A stretch of 64,000 bases of DNA from Kitasatospora gansuensis (GTDB lineage: Bacteria; Actinomycetota; Actinomycetes; Streptomycetales; Streptomycetaceae): contig NZ_JACHJR010000001.1 of the NCBI RefSeq assembly GCF_014203705.1, positions 2,976,001 through 3,040,000 on the forward strand, written 5' to 3'. The notes under the pieces were generated by a model. That model ran no database searches. It had not been told where the DNA came from and saw nothing but the letters and a program-made list of their open reading frames with translations. This document shows positions 41,897 through 50,005 of this stretch, in pieces. Each line of letters begins with the position of its first letter. Within the stretch, counting starts at the first letter, position 1. The translations under genes were made by a program, and so were the position numbers.

Positions 41897-42295
41897 TCAG
41901 CCGTTGGACCACTGCCGGGTGGAGAGCACCAGCCGGTAGCCGTCCGGGTCCTCGACCGTCACGCCCCACTGGTCCCAGTACGGGTTGTGCGCCTTCACCC
42001 GGCGGCCGCCGTGCGCCTCCAGCCGGGCCACCAGCTCCTCCGGCACGGGCTCGCCCAGGTAGACCACGAAGAGGTCCTCGACGGTCGGCCGGGGCCGGAT
42101 CTCCCCGGCGTCGACCAGCTCCAGGTGCCAGGCGGCGTCCGGCCAGCCGGCCATCAGCAGCGAGTGCTCCTCGGTCGTGCCGTCGGACTCAAAGCGGTAC
42201 AGCACGCTCAGGCCGAGCCCGTCGATCCAGAACCGCTCCGCCGCCGCCAGGTCCCTGGATGGCCTGGCGATCCTGACATGTGACGAACCGTTCAC
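41897..42295 (-). CDS. VOC (glyoxalase/bleomycin-resistance fold) family protein
   Basis: A 132-aa protein with two beta-alpha-beta-beta-beta repeats: SSHVRIARPSRDLAAAERFW, FLFVVYLGEP-like strand LFVVYLGEPVPEELV, and the end WGVTVEDPDGYRLVLSTRQW. The final ExxDPDG pattern is typical of the superfamily and carries a metal-site Glu. GTG at 42295 follows GAGGGGAAGATC. The short frame fits the one-domain family better than the longer 258-aa frame. The substrate is unknown; it may be a drug-binding or metabolite-modifying protein. Confidence 0.85.
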   Translation of the reverse strand: MNGSSHVRIARPSRDLAAAERFWIDGLGLSVLYRFESDGTTEEHSLLMAGWPDAAWHLELVDAGEIRPRPTVEDLFVVYLGEPVPEELVARLEAHGGRRVKAHNPYWDQWGVTVEDPDGYRLVLSTRQWSNG

Positions 42296-42415
42296 GATCT
42301 TCCCCTCTGTTGCTGAACACCGACCGTACAACCGACCCACCCGGTGCCGGTCGGCGGGCTGCGCGGTTCCCGGCCAGGTAGCCTGGGCCCGGATCGTCGC
42401 GTAGAGAGGAAGTCC

Positions 42416-43702
42416 ATGGCAGGGCCAGGCAGCCGGGTCTTCATCTCCCACCTCTCCGGGATCGCGGTCTTCGACCCGAACGGCGACCAGGTCGGCCGGA
42501 TCCGCGACGTGGTGGTCTCGCTGCGGATCGGCGGACGCCCGCCCCGGGTGCTCGGCCTGGTGGTCGAGGTGGTCGGCCGCCGCCGGATCTTCCTGCCGAT
42601 GACCCGGGTGACCAGCCTGGAGTCCGGTCAGGTGCTCACCACCGGTGTGATCAACATGCGGCGGTTCGAGCAACGCCCGTCCGAGACCCTGGTGCTGGCC
42701 GAGCTACTGGACCGCACCGTCACCTGGACCAAGACCGGCGCCGAGGTCACCGTGCTGGACGTGGCGATGGTGCAGACCCGGGTCCGCGAGTGGGAGATCA
42801 GCAAGGTCTTCGTCCAGGCCGGCAAGGTCTCCCGGCTGCGCAAGGCCAAGGGCGAGACGCTGACCCTGGACTGGTCCGCCGTCAGCGGCTTCGCGCTGAT
42901 CGAGGAGGGCCAGGGCGCGGCCAACCTGCTGGCCACCTTCGACCAGCTCCGCCCGGCCGACCTGGCCAACGTGATGCACCACCTCTCCCCCAAGCGCCGC
43001 GCCGAGGTGGCCGCCGCGCTGGACGACGACCGGCTGGCCGACGTCCTGGAGGAGCTGCCGGAGGACGACCAGGTCGAGATCATCGGCAAGCTCAAGGACG
43101 AACGCGCCGCCGACGTGCTGGAGGCGATGGACCCGGACGACGCCGCCGACCTGCTCTCCGACCTCCCCGAGGAGGCTGCCGAGCGGCTGCTGCGCCTGAT
43201 GGAGCCGGAGGACGCCGCCTCGGTCCGCCGCCTGCTCAGCTACGAGGAGAACACCGCCGGCGGTCTGATGACCACCGAGCCGATCGTGCTGGAGCCTGAC
43301 GCCACCGTGGCCGAGGCGCTGGCCCGGGTCCGGGTCTCGGACAACAAGCCCGCGCTGGCCGCCCAGGTGTACGTCTGCCGCCCGCCGAACGAGACCCCGA
43401 CCGGCAAGTACCTCGGCACCGTCCACTTCCAGCGGCTGCTCCGCGAGCCGCCGTACACCCTGGTCGGCTCGCTGGTCGACGACGACCTCGACCCGCTGCC
43501 GCCGGACACCCCGCTGCAACTGGTCACCAGCTACCTGGCGGCGTACAACATGGTCGCGGCCCCGGTGGTGGACGAGGCCGACCACCTGCTCGGCGCGGTC
43601 ACCGTCGACGACGTGCTCGACCACCTGCTGCCGGAGGACTGGCGCGAGGCCGCCCTGCACGGCGGCGAGGCACACGAGAGCGAGGCGCGCGGTGGACGCT
43701 GA
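42416..43702 (+). CDS. MgtE N-domain/CBS-domain protein without membrane part
   Basis: A 428-aa soluble protein. Residues 1-180 or so contain PRC-barrel-like modules (ISHLSGIAVFDPNGDQVGRI and VFVQAGKVSRLRKAKGE). These are followed by an MgtE_N superhelix (HHLSPKRRAEVAAALDDDRL and repeats of L.D.PE..AE) and two CBS domains (MTTEPIVLEPDATVAEAL and VAAPVVDEADHLLGAVTVDD). It matches the regulatory half of MgtE Mg2+ channels but has no channel helices. It is followed with an 11-base overlap by a DUF1003 membrane protein, possibly its membrane partner. Confidence 0.9.
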   Translation: MAGPGSRVFISHLSGIAVFDPNGDQVGRIRDVVVSLRIGGRPPRVLGLVVEVVGRRRIFLPMTRVTSLESGQVLTTGVINMRRFEQRPSETLVLAELLDRTVTWTKTGAEVTVLDVAMVQTRVREWEISKVFVQAGKVSRLRKAKGETLTLDWSAVSGFALIEEGQGAANLLATFDQLRPADLANVMHHLSPKRRAEVAAALDDDRLADVLEELPEDDQVEIIGKLKDERAADVLEAMDPDDAADLLSDLPEEAAERLLRLMEPEDAASVRRLLSYEENTAGGLMTTEPIVLEPDATVAEALARVRVSDNKPALAAQVYVCRPPNETPTGKYLGTVHFQRLLREPPYTLVGSLVDDDLDPLPPDTPLQLVTSYLAAYNMVAAPVVDEADHLLGAVTVDDVLDHLLPEDWREAALHGGEAHESEARGGR

Positions 43703-44324
43703 CCGGAAGAACCGCCGGGACGAGACCCCGCGCCAACGCCTCCAGGGCGAGCTGCGCGAACTGCGCGAGCTCCGTGAGCTGCGCGCCCGCGAGGGCTCCC
43801 AGCGCCGCACCGCCCGCCCCGAGCCGAGCGGCCCGGCCCGCAACCGGCTGGACCAGCCGCGCACCGCCAGGCCCGGGCTGATCACGCTGCCCGTGTACGA
43901 CCCCGAGGCGTTCGGCAAGCTCTCCGAGCGGATCGCCCGCTTCCTCGGCACCGGCCGGTTCATCGTCTGGATGACGGTGGTGGTGGTCGCCTGGGTGGCC
44001 TGGAACACCATCGGGCCGGTCAGCTGGCGGTTCGACGACTACCCCTTCATCTTCCTCACCCTGATGCTCTCGCTGCAGGCCTCCTACGCCGCCCCGCTGA
44101 TCCTGCTGGCGCAGAACCGCCAGGACGACCGGGACCGGGTCAACATGGAGCAGGACCGGGCCCGCAGCGACCGCAACATCGCCGACACCGAGTACCTGAC
44201 CCGCGAGGTCGCGGCCCTGCGGCACGGGCTCGGCGAGGTCGCCACCCGCGACTTCGTCCGTTCCGAACTGCAGGCCCTGCTCAAGGAACTGGACGAACGC
44301 CGGGACGCCGCAGACCGGTTGTGA
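43692..44324 (+). CDS. DUF1003 family membrane protein
   Basis: A 210-aa protein. A charged, helical N-terminus (GELRELRELRELRAREGSQR) is followed by two helices, FIVWMTVVVVAWVAWNTIG and PFIFLTLMLSLQASYAAPLI. Next come LLAQNRQDDRDRVNMEQDRA and a C-terminal coiled coil, the full DUF1003 pattern. GTG at 43692 overlaps the CBS gene by 11 bases, so the two are co-translated. The function is unknown. With the MgtE-like protein and nearby CorA, metal homeostasis is a fair guess. Confidence 0.9.
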   Translation: MDADRKNRRDETPRQRLQGELRELRELRELRAREGSQRRTARPEPSGPARNRLDQPRTARPGLITLPVYDPEAFGKLSERIARFLGTGRFIVWMTVVVVAWVAWNTIGPVSWRFDDYPFIFLTLMLSLQASYAAPLILLAQNRQDDRDRVNMEQDRARSDRNIADTEYLTREVAALRHGLGEVATRDFVRSELQALLKELDERRDAADRL

Positions 44325-44380
44325 CCGGCGGCACGTTACCGCCGGGTCGGCGAGGTTTCGGCGCGCCGTACCATCAAGGC

Positions 44381-45541
44381 ATGGCCAACGAGACAGAGGT
44401 TGCGGCAGGCGTCACGGAGGAGTCCGTACGCGAGGCGCTGGCGACCGTCAACGACCCGGAGATCAACCGTCCGATCACCGAGATCGGCATGGTGAAATCG
44501 GTCGAGATCGGTGACGGCGGCGCCGTCCGGGTCGCGATCTACCTGACCGTCTCGGGCTGTCCGATGCGCGAGACCATCACCGAACGGGTGACCACCGCCG
44601 TCTCCGGCGTCGCCGGGGTGACGGAGGTTCAGGTCGAGCTCGACGTGATGAGCGAGGAGCAGCGCAAGGAGCTGTCCCAGCTGCTCCGCGGCGGCGCTCC
44701 CGAGCGGGAGATCCCGTTCGCCAAGCCCGGCACGCTGACCCGGGTGTACGCCGTCGCCTCCGGCAAGGGCGGCGTCGGCAAGTCCTCGGTCACCGTCAAC
44801 CTGGCCGCCGCGATGGCCGCCGACGGCCTCAAGGTCGCCGTGGTGGACGCCGACATCTACGGCCACAGCATCCCCCGGATGCTCGGCGTCGAGGGCCGCC
44901 CGACCCAGGTCGAGGACATGATCATGCCGCCGTCGGCGAACGGCGTGAAGGTCATCTCGATCGGTATGTTCACCCCCGGCAACGCGCCGGTGGTCTGGCG
45001 TGGGCCGATGCTGCACCGGGCGCTCCAGCAGTTCCTGGCGGACGTCTACTGGGGCGACCTCGACGTCCTGCTGCTCGACCTCCCGCCGGGCACCGGCGAC
45101 ATCGCCATCTCGGTCGCCCAGCTGGTCCCGAACGCCGAGATCCTGATCGTCACCACCCCGCAGATGGCCGCCGCCGAGGTGGCCGAGCGGGCCGGCACCA
45201 TCGCGCTGCAGACCCACCAGAAGATCGTCGGCGTGATCGAGAACATGTCGGGCATGCCCTGCCCGCACTGCGACGAGCTGATCGACGTCTTCGGCACCGG
45301 CGGTGGCCAGACCGTCGCCGACGCCCTCACCCGCTCGGTCGGCGCCACCGTCCCCGTCCTCGGCTCCATCCCGATCGACGTCCGCCTCCGCGAGGGCGGC
45401 GACGACGGCCGCCCGGTCGTCCTGGCCGCCCCCGACTCCCCCGCCGCCACCGCCCTCCGCACCATCGCGGGCAAGCTCGGCGGCCGCCAGCGCGGCCTCT
45501 CCGGCCTCTCGCTGGGGCTGACCCCGAAGAACAAGTTCTGA
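44381..45541 (+). CDS. mrp: Mrp/NBP35-type ATPase (Fe-S carrier protein)
   Basis: Predicted scaffold or carrier for Fe-S clusters, 386 aa. N-terminal DUF59/MIP18 domain (about 10-90: LATVNDPEINRPITEIGMV, TVSGCPMRETI). The ATPase has the deviant Walker A SGKGGVGKSSVTVNLA, then DADIYGHSIPRMLG, LLLDLPPGTGD and the cluster motif CPHC in MPCPHCDELI. ATG at 44381 is preferred; the 20-residue upstream extension is not conserved. It closes a three-gene run with the CBS and DUF1003 genes and is followed by a terminator. Confidence 0.95.
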   Translation: MANETEVAAGVTEESVREALATVNDPEINRPITEIGMVKSVEIGDGGAVRVAIYLTVSGCPMRETITERVTTAVSGVAGVTEVQVELDVMSEEQRKELSQLLRGGAPEREIPFAKPGTLTRVYAVASGKGGVGKSSVTVNLAAAMAADGLKVAVVDADIYGHSIPRMLGVEGRPTQVEDMIMPPSANGVKVISIGMFTPGNAPVVWRGPMLHRALQQFLADVYWGDLDVLLLDLPPGTGDIAISVAQLVPNAEILIVTTPQMAAAEVAERAGTIALQTHQKIVGVIENMSGMPCPHCDELIDVFGTGGGQTVADALTRSVGATVPVLGSIPIDVRLREGGDDGRPVVLAAPDSPAATALRTIAGKLGGRQRGLSGLSLGLTPKNKF

Positions 45542-45551
45542 CGCAGCGTCA

Positions 45552-45586
45552 CCGAAGGCCCCGGGAGCTGCTCCCGGGGCCTTCGG
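45552..45586. terminator. Hairpin terminator after mrp
   Basis: CCGAAGGCCCCGGG and its complement pair around AGCTGCT, 10 bases after the mrp stop and 33 bases before the stop of the convergent gene. Confidence 0.82.
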
Positions 45587-45618
45587 CGTCCCCCGGTCCG
45601 GCGGGGGCGGGGTACGGC

Positions 45619-46287
45619 TCAGCGGCCGTTGTAGACCGTCAGGTCGGGGACGGTGGCGAAGCCCGCCCCGTAGGCGCTGATGCCGCGGCCGTAGGCGCCG
45701 AGCAGGACGCCGGGGGCCTCGCCGGCCAGGACCCAGCCGTATTCGGACTCGCGGTAGCGGAAGGGCTGCGGGAGGCCGTTGACGGGGAGGGTGAGGGGGG
45801 ACCAGCCGGGGCCGTCGAGGTCGTCGGCGAGGTCCCAGGCGAGGGCGCTCTGCTGGTCGAGCCAGTCCTGGCGGAGGGTGCGGTCGAGCTGGCCGGGCCA
45901 GGTGGCGGCGAGCAGTCCTGAGCCGGCCAGCCAGGCGGCGGAGGAGGCGGAGGTGGCTTCGAGCATGCCGGTGTTGTCGGCGCTGCGGCGGCTGTCCCGG
46001 CAGGCCACCGTGACCACCACGGCGAACTTGCGGACGTCCCGGGCCTCGTAGTGCTTGGCGGGCTCCTCGCCGTGGCCCAGGGTGCCGTAGTCGATCGGCT
46101 GCTCGACCCGGCCGGGCGCCGCCCCGGCCTGCATCAGCCAGCGCCGCCCGGTCCAGCCGTCGTCCAGGCCGTACCAGGGGAAGTCGGCGGCCAGGTACGG
46201 CGCCAGCGGGTCGGCCACCGCCCGGGCCTGGGCCCCCACGGTGGCGCCCACCGTGGCCGTCCCCACCGCACGACTCGTCGCGTCCAT
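45619..46287 (-). CDS. Conserved hypothetical protein
   Basis: A 222-aa protein with many Trp and Gly residues, e.g. FPWYGLDDGWTGRRWL, LAATWPGQLDRTLRQDW and YGWVLAGEAPGVLLGAYGRG. It has no signal peptide, clear membrane span or catalytic motif. Coding is supported by codon bias across the frame and by the convergent arrangement with a terminator after mrp. I do not recognise the family. It is probably transcribed alone. Confidence 0.7.
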   Translation of the reverse strand: MDATSRAVGTATVGATVGAQARAVADPLAPYLAADFPWYGLDDGWTGRRWLMQAGAAPGRVEQPIDYGTLGHGEEPAKHYEARDVRKFAVVVTVACRDSRRSADNTGMLEATSASSAAWLAGSGLLAATWPGQLDRTLRQDWLDQQSALAWDLADDLDGPGWSPLTLPVNGLPQPFRYRESEYGWVLAGEAPGVLLGAYGRGISAYGAGFATVPDLTVYNGR

Positions 46288-46347
46288 CCCTGGGCCTCCT
46301 CGTACAGCACTGATCGATAGCTCTCAGCACAATAGCGGCGGACACGC

Positions 46348-46385
46348 CGACGCCCCGCTCAGCACGGCGGCCGGGCGGGGCGTCG
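46348..46385 (-). terminator. Hairpin terminator after tatB
   Basis: CGACGCCCCGC (46348-46358) pairs perfectly with 46375-46385 around a 16-base loop. It lies 22 bases beyond the tatB stop, ending the sigma/anti-sigma/tatB run. Confidence 0.65.
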
Positions 46386-46406
46386 AGGCGACGGAAAGGC
46401 GGAAGG

Positions 46407-46835
46407 TCAGGTCGCGTCCGGGTCGAACGGCGGACGCTCGTCCTTCTGCAGGGGCTCGGCGGCTATCGGCGAGGCGAGGGGCGAGGCGGACTTGGTCAGG
46501 TCGGTGACCGCGCGGCTCGGTGCCGGGTCGTCGTTGAGCACGGACTTGAGGTCCAGCCCGTCCCGGATCTCCTTGAAGCCCAGCGGGTCCTCGTTGTTGC
46601 CGAGCAGCTGCTTGCGGACGAAGGTCTTCGGGTTCAGGTCCTCGAAGTCGAAGTCCTTGAAGTCCGGTCCGAGCTCGGAGCGGATGTCCTCCTTGGCACT
46701 GTCCGCGAAGCTGCGGACCTTGCGGATGAAGCCCATCACGTCCTGGATCAGCTTCGGCAGTTTGTCCGGACCGAAGATCACGATGGCCAGGATGACCAGC
46801 GTCACGACCTCAAGTGGGCCTACGTCTGTGAACAC
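46407..46835 (-). CDS. tatB: Sec-independent protein translocase TatB
   Basis: A 142-aa component of the twin-arginine export receptor. The N-terminal single helix with the Tat hinge is VGPLEVVTLVILAIVIFGPDKLPKL. An amphipathic helix follows (IQDVMGFIRKVRSFADSAKE), then an acidic soluble tail. GTG at 46835 has GGAG five bases upstream. It comes after the sigma and anti-sigma genes. As I recall, mycobacteria have the order sigE-rseA-htrA-tatB; here no htrA lies between, since the gap is only 133 bases. Confidence 0.92.
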   Translation of the reverse strand: MFTDVGPLEVVTLVILAIVIFGPDKLPKLIQDVMGFIRKVRSFADSAKEDIRSELGPDFKDFDFEDLNPKTFVRKQLLGNNEDPLGFKEIRDGLDLKSVLNDDPAPSRAVTDLTKSASPLASPIAAEPLQKDERPPFDPDAT

Positions 46836-46968
46836 CCGAGCTCCCGGCGCATGATGAATTCTGGACAGCGTCAGTACAGAGTAATGGCCACCGGCGTGTC
46901 CCGAGGCCCCAGCTTGATGAAGCTGTGGCAAAGATCCAGGCCGAGGGCGGTACGGCCCGACCGGTGGC

Positions 46969-47817
46969 TCAGCGGAGGTGGTGCTGCGGCACGACCGCGC
47001 TGCGGTCGGGCTCGGCGCTCGGCTGCCGGCTGGGCAGCGCCGCCATCAACCCGCCGGGCGTCCGCACGGGGTACGCCGCCGGGAAGTCCACCGGGATCAC
47101 CACGGAGCCGCCGCCCGGGCCGCTGACCGGGGTGACCGTGCCGTGCTGCTCCTCGCCGGAGACCGCGGTGACCCCGCCCAGGGTGACCGCCGCGACCGAG
47201 AAGGCCCCGGCCGCCGCGAAGACGAACCGCCGGCCGAACGGTGCGGAGCGGGCCACCGGCGGCTCGGCCACCGGTGCCTCGGCCGCTGCTGCCAGTGGAC
47301 GGAACGAGCGGCGGGCCCTCGGGTCCACCCCCGGCAGCGGGGCACCGGCACCGAGCGCCCCGGCACCGAACGAGGCCCCGGCACCACGGCCGAACGAACC
47401 GCCGGTCAGCCGACTGCCGCCGAGCGTGCCGACGCCGGGCACGGCGGGGCCGCCCCCGGAATGCTCGTCGTCCTCGGGCAGCGCGGCGACCGCGAGCAGC
47501 CGGGACATCAGCAGCGCGGACGGATCGGGGGCGGCACTGCGGGTCAGCAGCTGCTTGGCGGCCCGGCTCTCGTCGGCCTCGGCGAGGCAGTCGGGGCAGG
47601 TGGCCAGGTGGGCCTGGACCCGCTCCCGGGCGTCGTGGTCCAGCTCGCCGTCGACGAAGGCGGAGAGCCGGTCGCCGAGGTGGTGCTGTTCGACGGCCGG
47701 CTCGGCGGCGGCCCGCAGCGGGACCGAGCGAAGCTCCGTCACCGGCTCGGCCCGACGGCCGAGTTGGGCCCAGCCGGAGCCTCGCCTGGCCCGACCGGTG
47801 GGTTCGGCGGAGGTCAC
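46969..47817 (-). CDS. Anti-sigma factor with zinc-finger (HC2) domain, RseA-like
   Basis: A 282-aa protein. The N-terminal ZAS/HC2 motif H-x3-C-x2-C is seen in [18 protein letters not shown] (about residues 68-76), preceded by [15 protein letters not shown] Gly/Ala/Pro-rich linker leads to one hydrophobic segment ([19 protein letters not shown], about 198-216) and a short tail. This single segment could anchor it in the membrane. GTG at 47817 overlaps the sigma factor stop by four bases (GTGA), the usual coupling of an ECF sigma factor and its anti-sigma factor. Confidence 0.88.
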   Translation of the reverse strand: MTSAEPTGRARRGSGWAQLGRRAEPVTELRSVPLRAAAEPAVEQHHLGDRLSAFVDGELDHDARERVQAHLATCPDCLAEADESRAAKQLLTRSAAPDPSALLMSRLLAVAALPEDDEHSGGGPAVPGVGTLGGSRLTGGSFGRGAGASFGAGALGAGAPLPGVDPRARRSFRPLAAAAEAPVAEPPVARSAPFGRRFVFAAAGAFSVAAVTLGGVTAVSGEEQHGTVTPVSGPGGGSVVIPVDFPAAYPVRTPGGLMAALPSRQPSAEPDRSAVVPQHHLR

Positions 47818-48632
47818 GCCGACCCCCGATCGACCCCGGCGGGCTCGGCACCCACCGCCACCGGCTCGGCCCCGCCCCGGCGCACCCGGCCCGGAGCGGA
47901 CCCCGGGGCACGGTGCTTGAGCGCGGCGCGCAGGTGCGAACGGCCGCGGTGGATCCGGCTGCGGACCGTCCCGAGCTTGACGCCCAGGGTCGCGGCGATC
48001 TCCTCGTACGACAGGCCCTCGATGTCGCAGAGCACCACGGCGGCGCGGAACTCGGGCGCCAGGGTGTCCAGCGCCTGCTGGACGTCGGCGTCGAAGTGGG
48101 TGTCGCTGAAGTGCTGGGCCGGGCTCGGCTCACGGCTCGGCAGCCGCTCGGCAGCGTCGTCGCCCAGCGCGTCGAAACGGATCCGCTGGCGGCGGCGCAC
48201 CATGTCCAGGAACAGGTTGGTGGTGATCCGGTGCAGCCAGCCCTCGAAGGTGCCGGGCGTGTAGGTGGAGAGCGAGCGGAACACCCGGACGAAGACCTCC
48301 TGGGTCAAGTCCTCGGCGTCGTGCTGATTGCCCGTCAGGCGGTAGGCCAGCCGGTACACCCGGGCGCTGTGCGCCTCGACGATCTCCGCCCAACTCGGCG
48401 GCGTCCAGGTCTGCGCATCGGGGCCCTCGGCGAAGGTCGCGAGCGGGGCGGGGGCGTCGGCCACCACGGTGTCGGCTGCGGTCGACTTGTCCAGGGGGGA
48501 GTGCACAGGCTGGTTCATCACGGGCTTCGGCGTACGGGCCGACGTAGAGCCGCTCAGGTGCCACGGCATCAGGACGTCGTCCTCGGCCACACCTCCTCGG
48601 TCGGCTCTTCTGCCCAGCAGGGCCACCACCAT
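47814..48632 (-). CDS. sigE: ECF RNA polymerase sigma factor, SigE-like
   Basis: A 272-aa envelope or redox stress sigma factor. Region 2 is [20 protein letters not shown] to [16 protein letters not shown] (about 90-160). Region 4 is [20 protein letters not shown] to [19 protein letters not shown] (about 195-250). The N-terminal 80 residues are variable. ATG at 48632 has GTGAGG upstream; ATGs at 48569 and 48518 are alternatives. The name follows the mycobacterial cluster with rseA and tatB and a divergent O-methyltransferase. A matching ECF promoter lies about 90 bases upstream. Confidence 0.85.
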   Translation of the reverse strand: MVVALLGRRADRGGVAEDDVLMPWHLSGSTSARTPKPVMNQPVHSPLDKSTAADTVVADAPAPLATFAEGPDAQTWTPPSWAEIVEAHSARVYRLAYRLTGNQHDAEDLTQEVFVRVFRSLSTYTPGTFEGWLHRITTNLFLDMVRRRQRIRFDALGDDAAERLPSREPSPAQHFSDTHFDADVQQALDTLAPEFRAAVVLCDIEGLSYEEIAATLGVKLGTVRSRIHRGRSHLRAALKHRAPGSAPGRVRRGGAEPVAVGAEPAGVDRGSA

Positions 48633-48723
48633 ATCCACCTCACCCGTCAGATCCGGATAAAGCACCGATTCCCGCCCGGGGAGCAGCCACTCCGAGGACC
48701 GATCACCACTTCCCTTCCGGGTC

Positions 48724-48750
48724 AACGGCCGGTCTTCGAACGCGGTTCCC
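48724..48750 (-). promoter_or_regulatory. Candidate ECF (SigR/SigE-type) promoter of the sigE-like gene
   Basis: On the minus strand GGGAAC (48750-48745), exactly 18 bases, then GTT (48726-48724). It fits the GGAAY-N18-GTT pattern known for actinobacterial SigR, SigH and SigE promoters. Transcription would begin near 48717, about 85 bases before the chosen start codon. It suggests autoregulation or control by a SigR/SigH-type factor. Confidence 0.6.
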
Positions 48751-48809
48751 GCCCGGCCAGTAATCTGTGGCTGGAAATATCGACATCAGGCGCTCCGGAA
48801 GAGGCAGCC

Positions 48810-49442
48810 ATCACCGAGTTCGGGCCCGCCCACGCGGCTCTCGCCGACACCTACGTCGGCGAGGACGCGGTGCTGACCTACGCCCGGGCCCAGTCCGCAC
48901 GGACCGGCATCCGGGCGATCGGCCCGAGCGGCGGCGCCGCGCTGCGGCTGCTGGCCGCCGCGGTGGACGCCAAGGCGATCGCCGAAGTGGGCACCGGCAC
49001 CGGCGTCTCCGGGGTCTACCTGCTGCGCGGGATGCGGCCGGACGGCGTGCTGACCACCGTCGACCTGGAGCCGGTGCGCCAGCAGTACGCCCGGGAGGCG
49101 TACCACGCGGCCGGCTTCGCCCCGAACCGGGCCCGCTTCATCCCGGGCCGGGCCCTGGACGTGCTGCCCCGGCTGGCGGACGGTCAGTACGACCTGGTCT
49201 TCTGCGACGGCGACCCGGCCGAATCGCAGTCGTACCTTGCAGAATCGTTGCGTCTGCTCCGGCCGGGCGGCGTGGTCTGCTTCGAAGGGGTGTTCCAGGA
49301 GGGCCGGTTGGCCGAACCCGAGCACCACGACCCGCAGACCCGGGCCGTCCGCGAGCTGGTCCGGGACGTCCGGGAGAGCGACCGGCTGCTGCCCGCCCTG
49401 CTGCCGGTCAGTGACGGGCTGCTCTGCGCCGTGAAGCGCTGA
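48810..49442 (+). CDS. O-methyltransferase (class I, SAM-dependent)
   Basis: About 210 aa. The SAM site is AIAEVGTGTGVSGVYLLRGM, followed by TTVDLEPVRQQYAREA, FIPGRALDVLPRLADGQYDL, VFCDGDPAESQSYLAES and LLRPGGVVCFEGVF, as in the family 3 O-methyltransferases. No ATG, GTG or TTG is in frame near the family N-terminus. ATC at 48810, preceded by GGAAGAGG at five bases, is the best-placed initiation site, and CTG codons lie at 48771 and 48765. A methyltransferase divergent from sigE is also found in mycobacteria. TAATCT at 48761 may be the -10 box. Confidence 0.8.
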   Translation: MTEFGPAHAALADTYVGEDAVLTYARAQSARTGIRAIGPSGGAALRLLAAAVDAKAIAEVGTGTGVSGVYLLRGMRPDGVLTTVDLEPVRQQYAREAYHAAGFAPNRARFIPGRALDVLPRLADGQYDLVFCDGDPAESQSYLAESLRLLRPGGVVCFEGVFQEGRLAEPEHHDPQTRAVRELVRDVRESDRLLPALLPVSDGLLCAVKR

Positions 49443-49458
49443 CCAGCTCCTGATCAGG

Positions 49459-49506
49459 ACAGCACTGAGCCCGGCTCCGGTGATCCGGAGCCGGGCTCGG
49501 TGCTGT
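49459..49506. terminator. Bidirectional hairpin terminator
   Basis: Arms of 22 bases (ACAGCACTGAGCCCGGCTCC plus GG and its complement, one G:U pair) around the loop TGAT. It lies between the convergent O-methyltransferase and DUF3117 genes. Confidence 0.82.
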
Positions 49507-49544
49507 GCGCGTGTCTCCAGGGAGAACGCGGGGCACCCGCTGGG

Positions 49545-49712
49545 TCAGCCGGTGGCTGCCTTCAGGGCGTCACCGAGGGCGCTCGCCTCATCCGGCGTGA
49601 GCTCCACCACCAGGCGTCCGCCGCCTTCGAGCGGCACTCGCATGATGATGCCCCGCCCCTCCTTGGTGACCTCGAGCGGGCCGTCACCCGTCCGCGGCTT
49701 CATGGCCGCCAT
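49545..49712 (-). CDS. DUF3117 family small protein
   Basis: A 55-aa protein: MAAMKPRTGDGPLEVTKEGR, GIIMRVPLEGGGRLVVELTP, then DEASALGDALKAATG. It matches the short, very conserved actinobacterial DUF3117 family; M. tuberculosis Rv1211 belongs here as I recall. The function is unknown. The start ATG at 49712 has GGGGAACG just upstream. The tagI gene lies nearby, as in the mycobacterial locus. Confidence 0.9.
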   Translation of the reverse strand: MAAMKPRTGDGPLEVTKEGRGIIMRVPLEGGGRLVVELTPDEASALGDALKAATG

Positions 49713-50005
49713 GCTCGTTCCCCTTCCTGCAACCGCTCAGCTACGTCCCGGCAGTCCGTCCACCGCCGGTATCGAACGCATTGATCGGAAGCCATTATCC
49801 CGCATCAGATGGCTTGATGACCAACGTCACTCTCTCCGCACCATCGGCCACACCCGCCCAGAGCACCGCATTACCCGCCAGAAGCCCCGGCGGCACTGCT
49901 CCGGCGACACCGCCAAAAGGTGCCCGACCTCACACTCCCCGGCACCCGTACCGCTCGGGCATGCTGGCTCAGTCCCACCCTCGACACCTCAGGGAGCCCT
50001 CGCCC

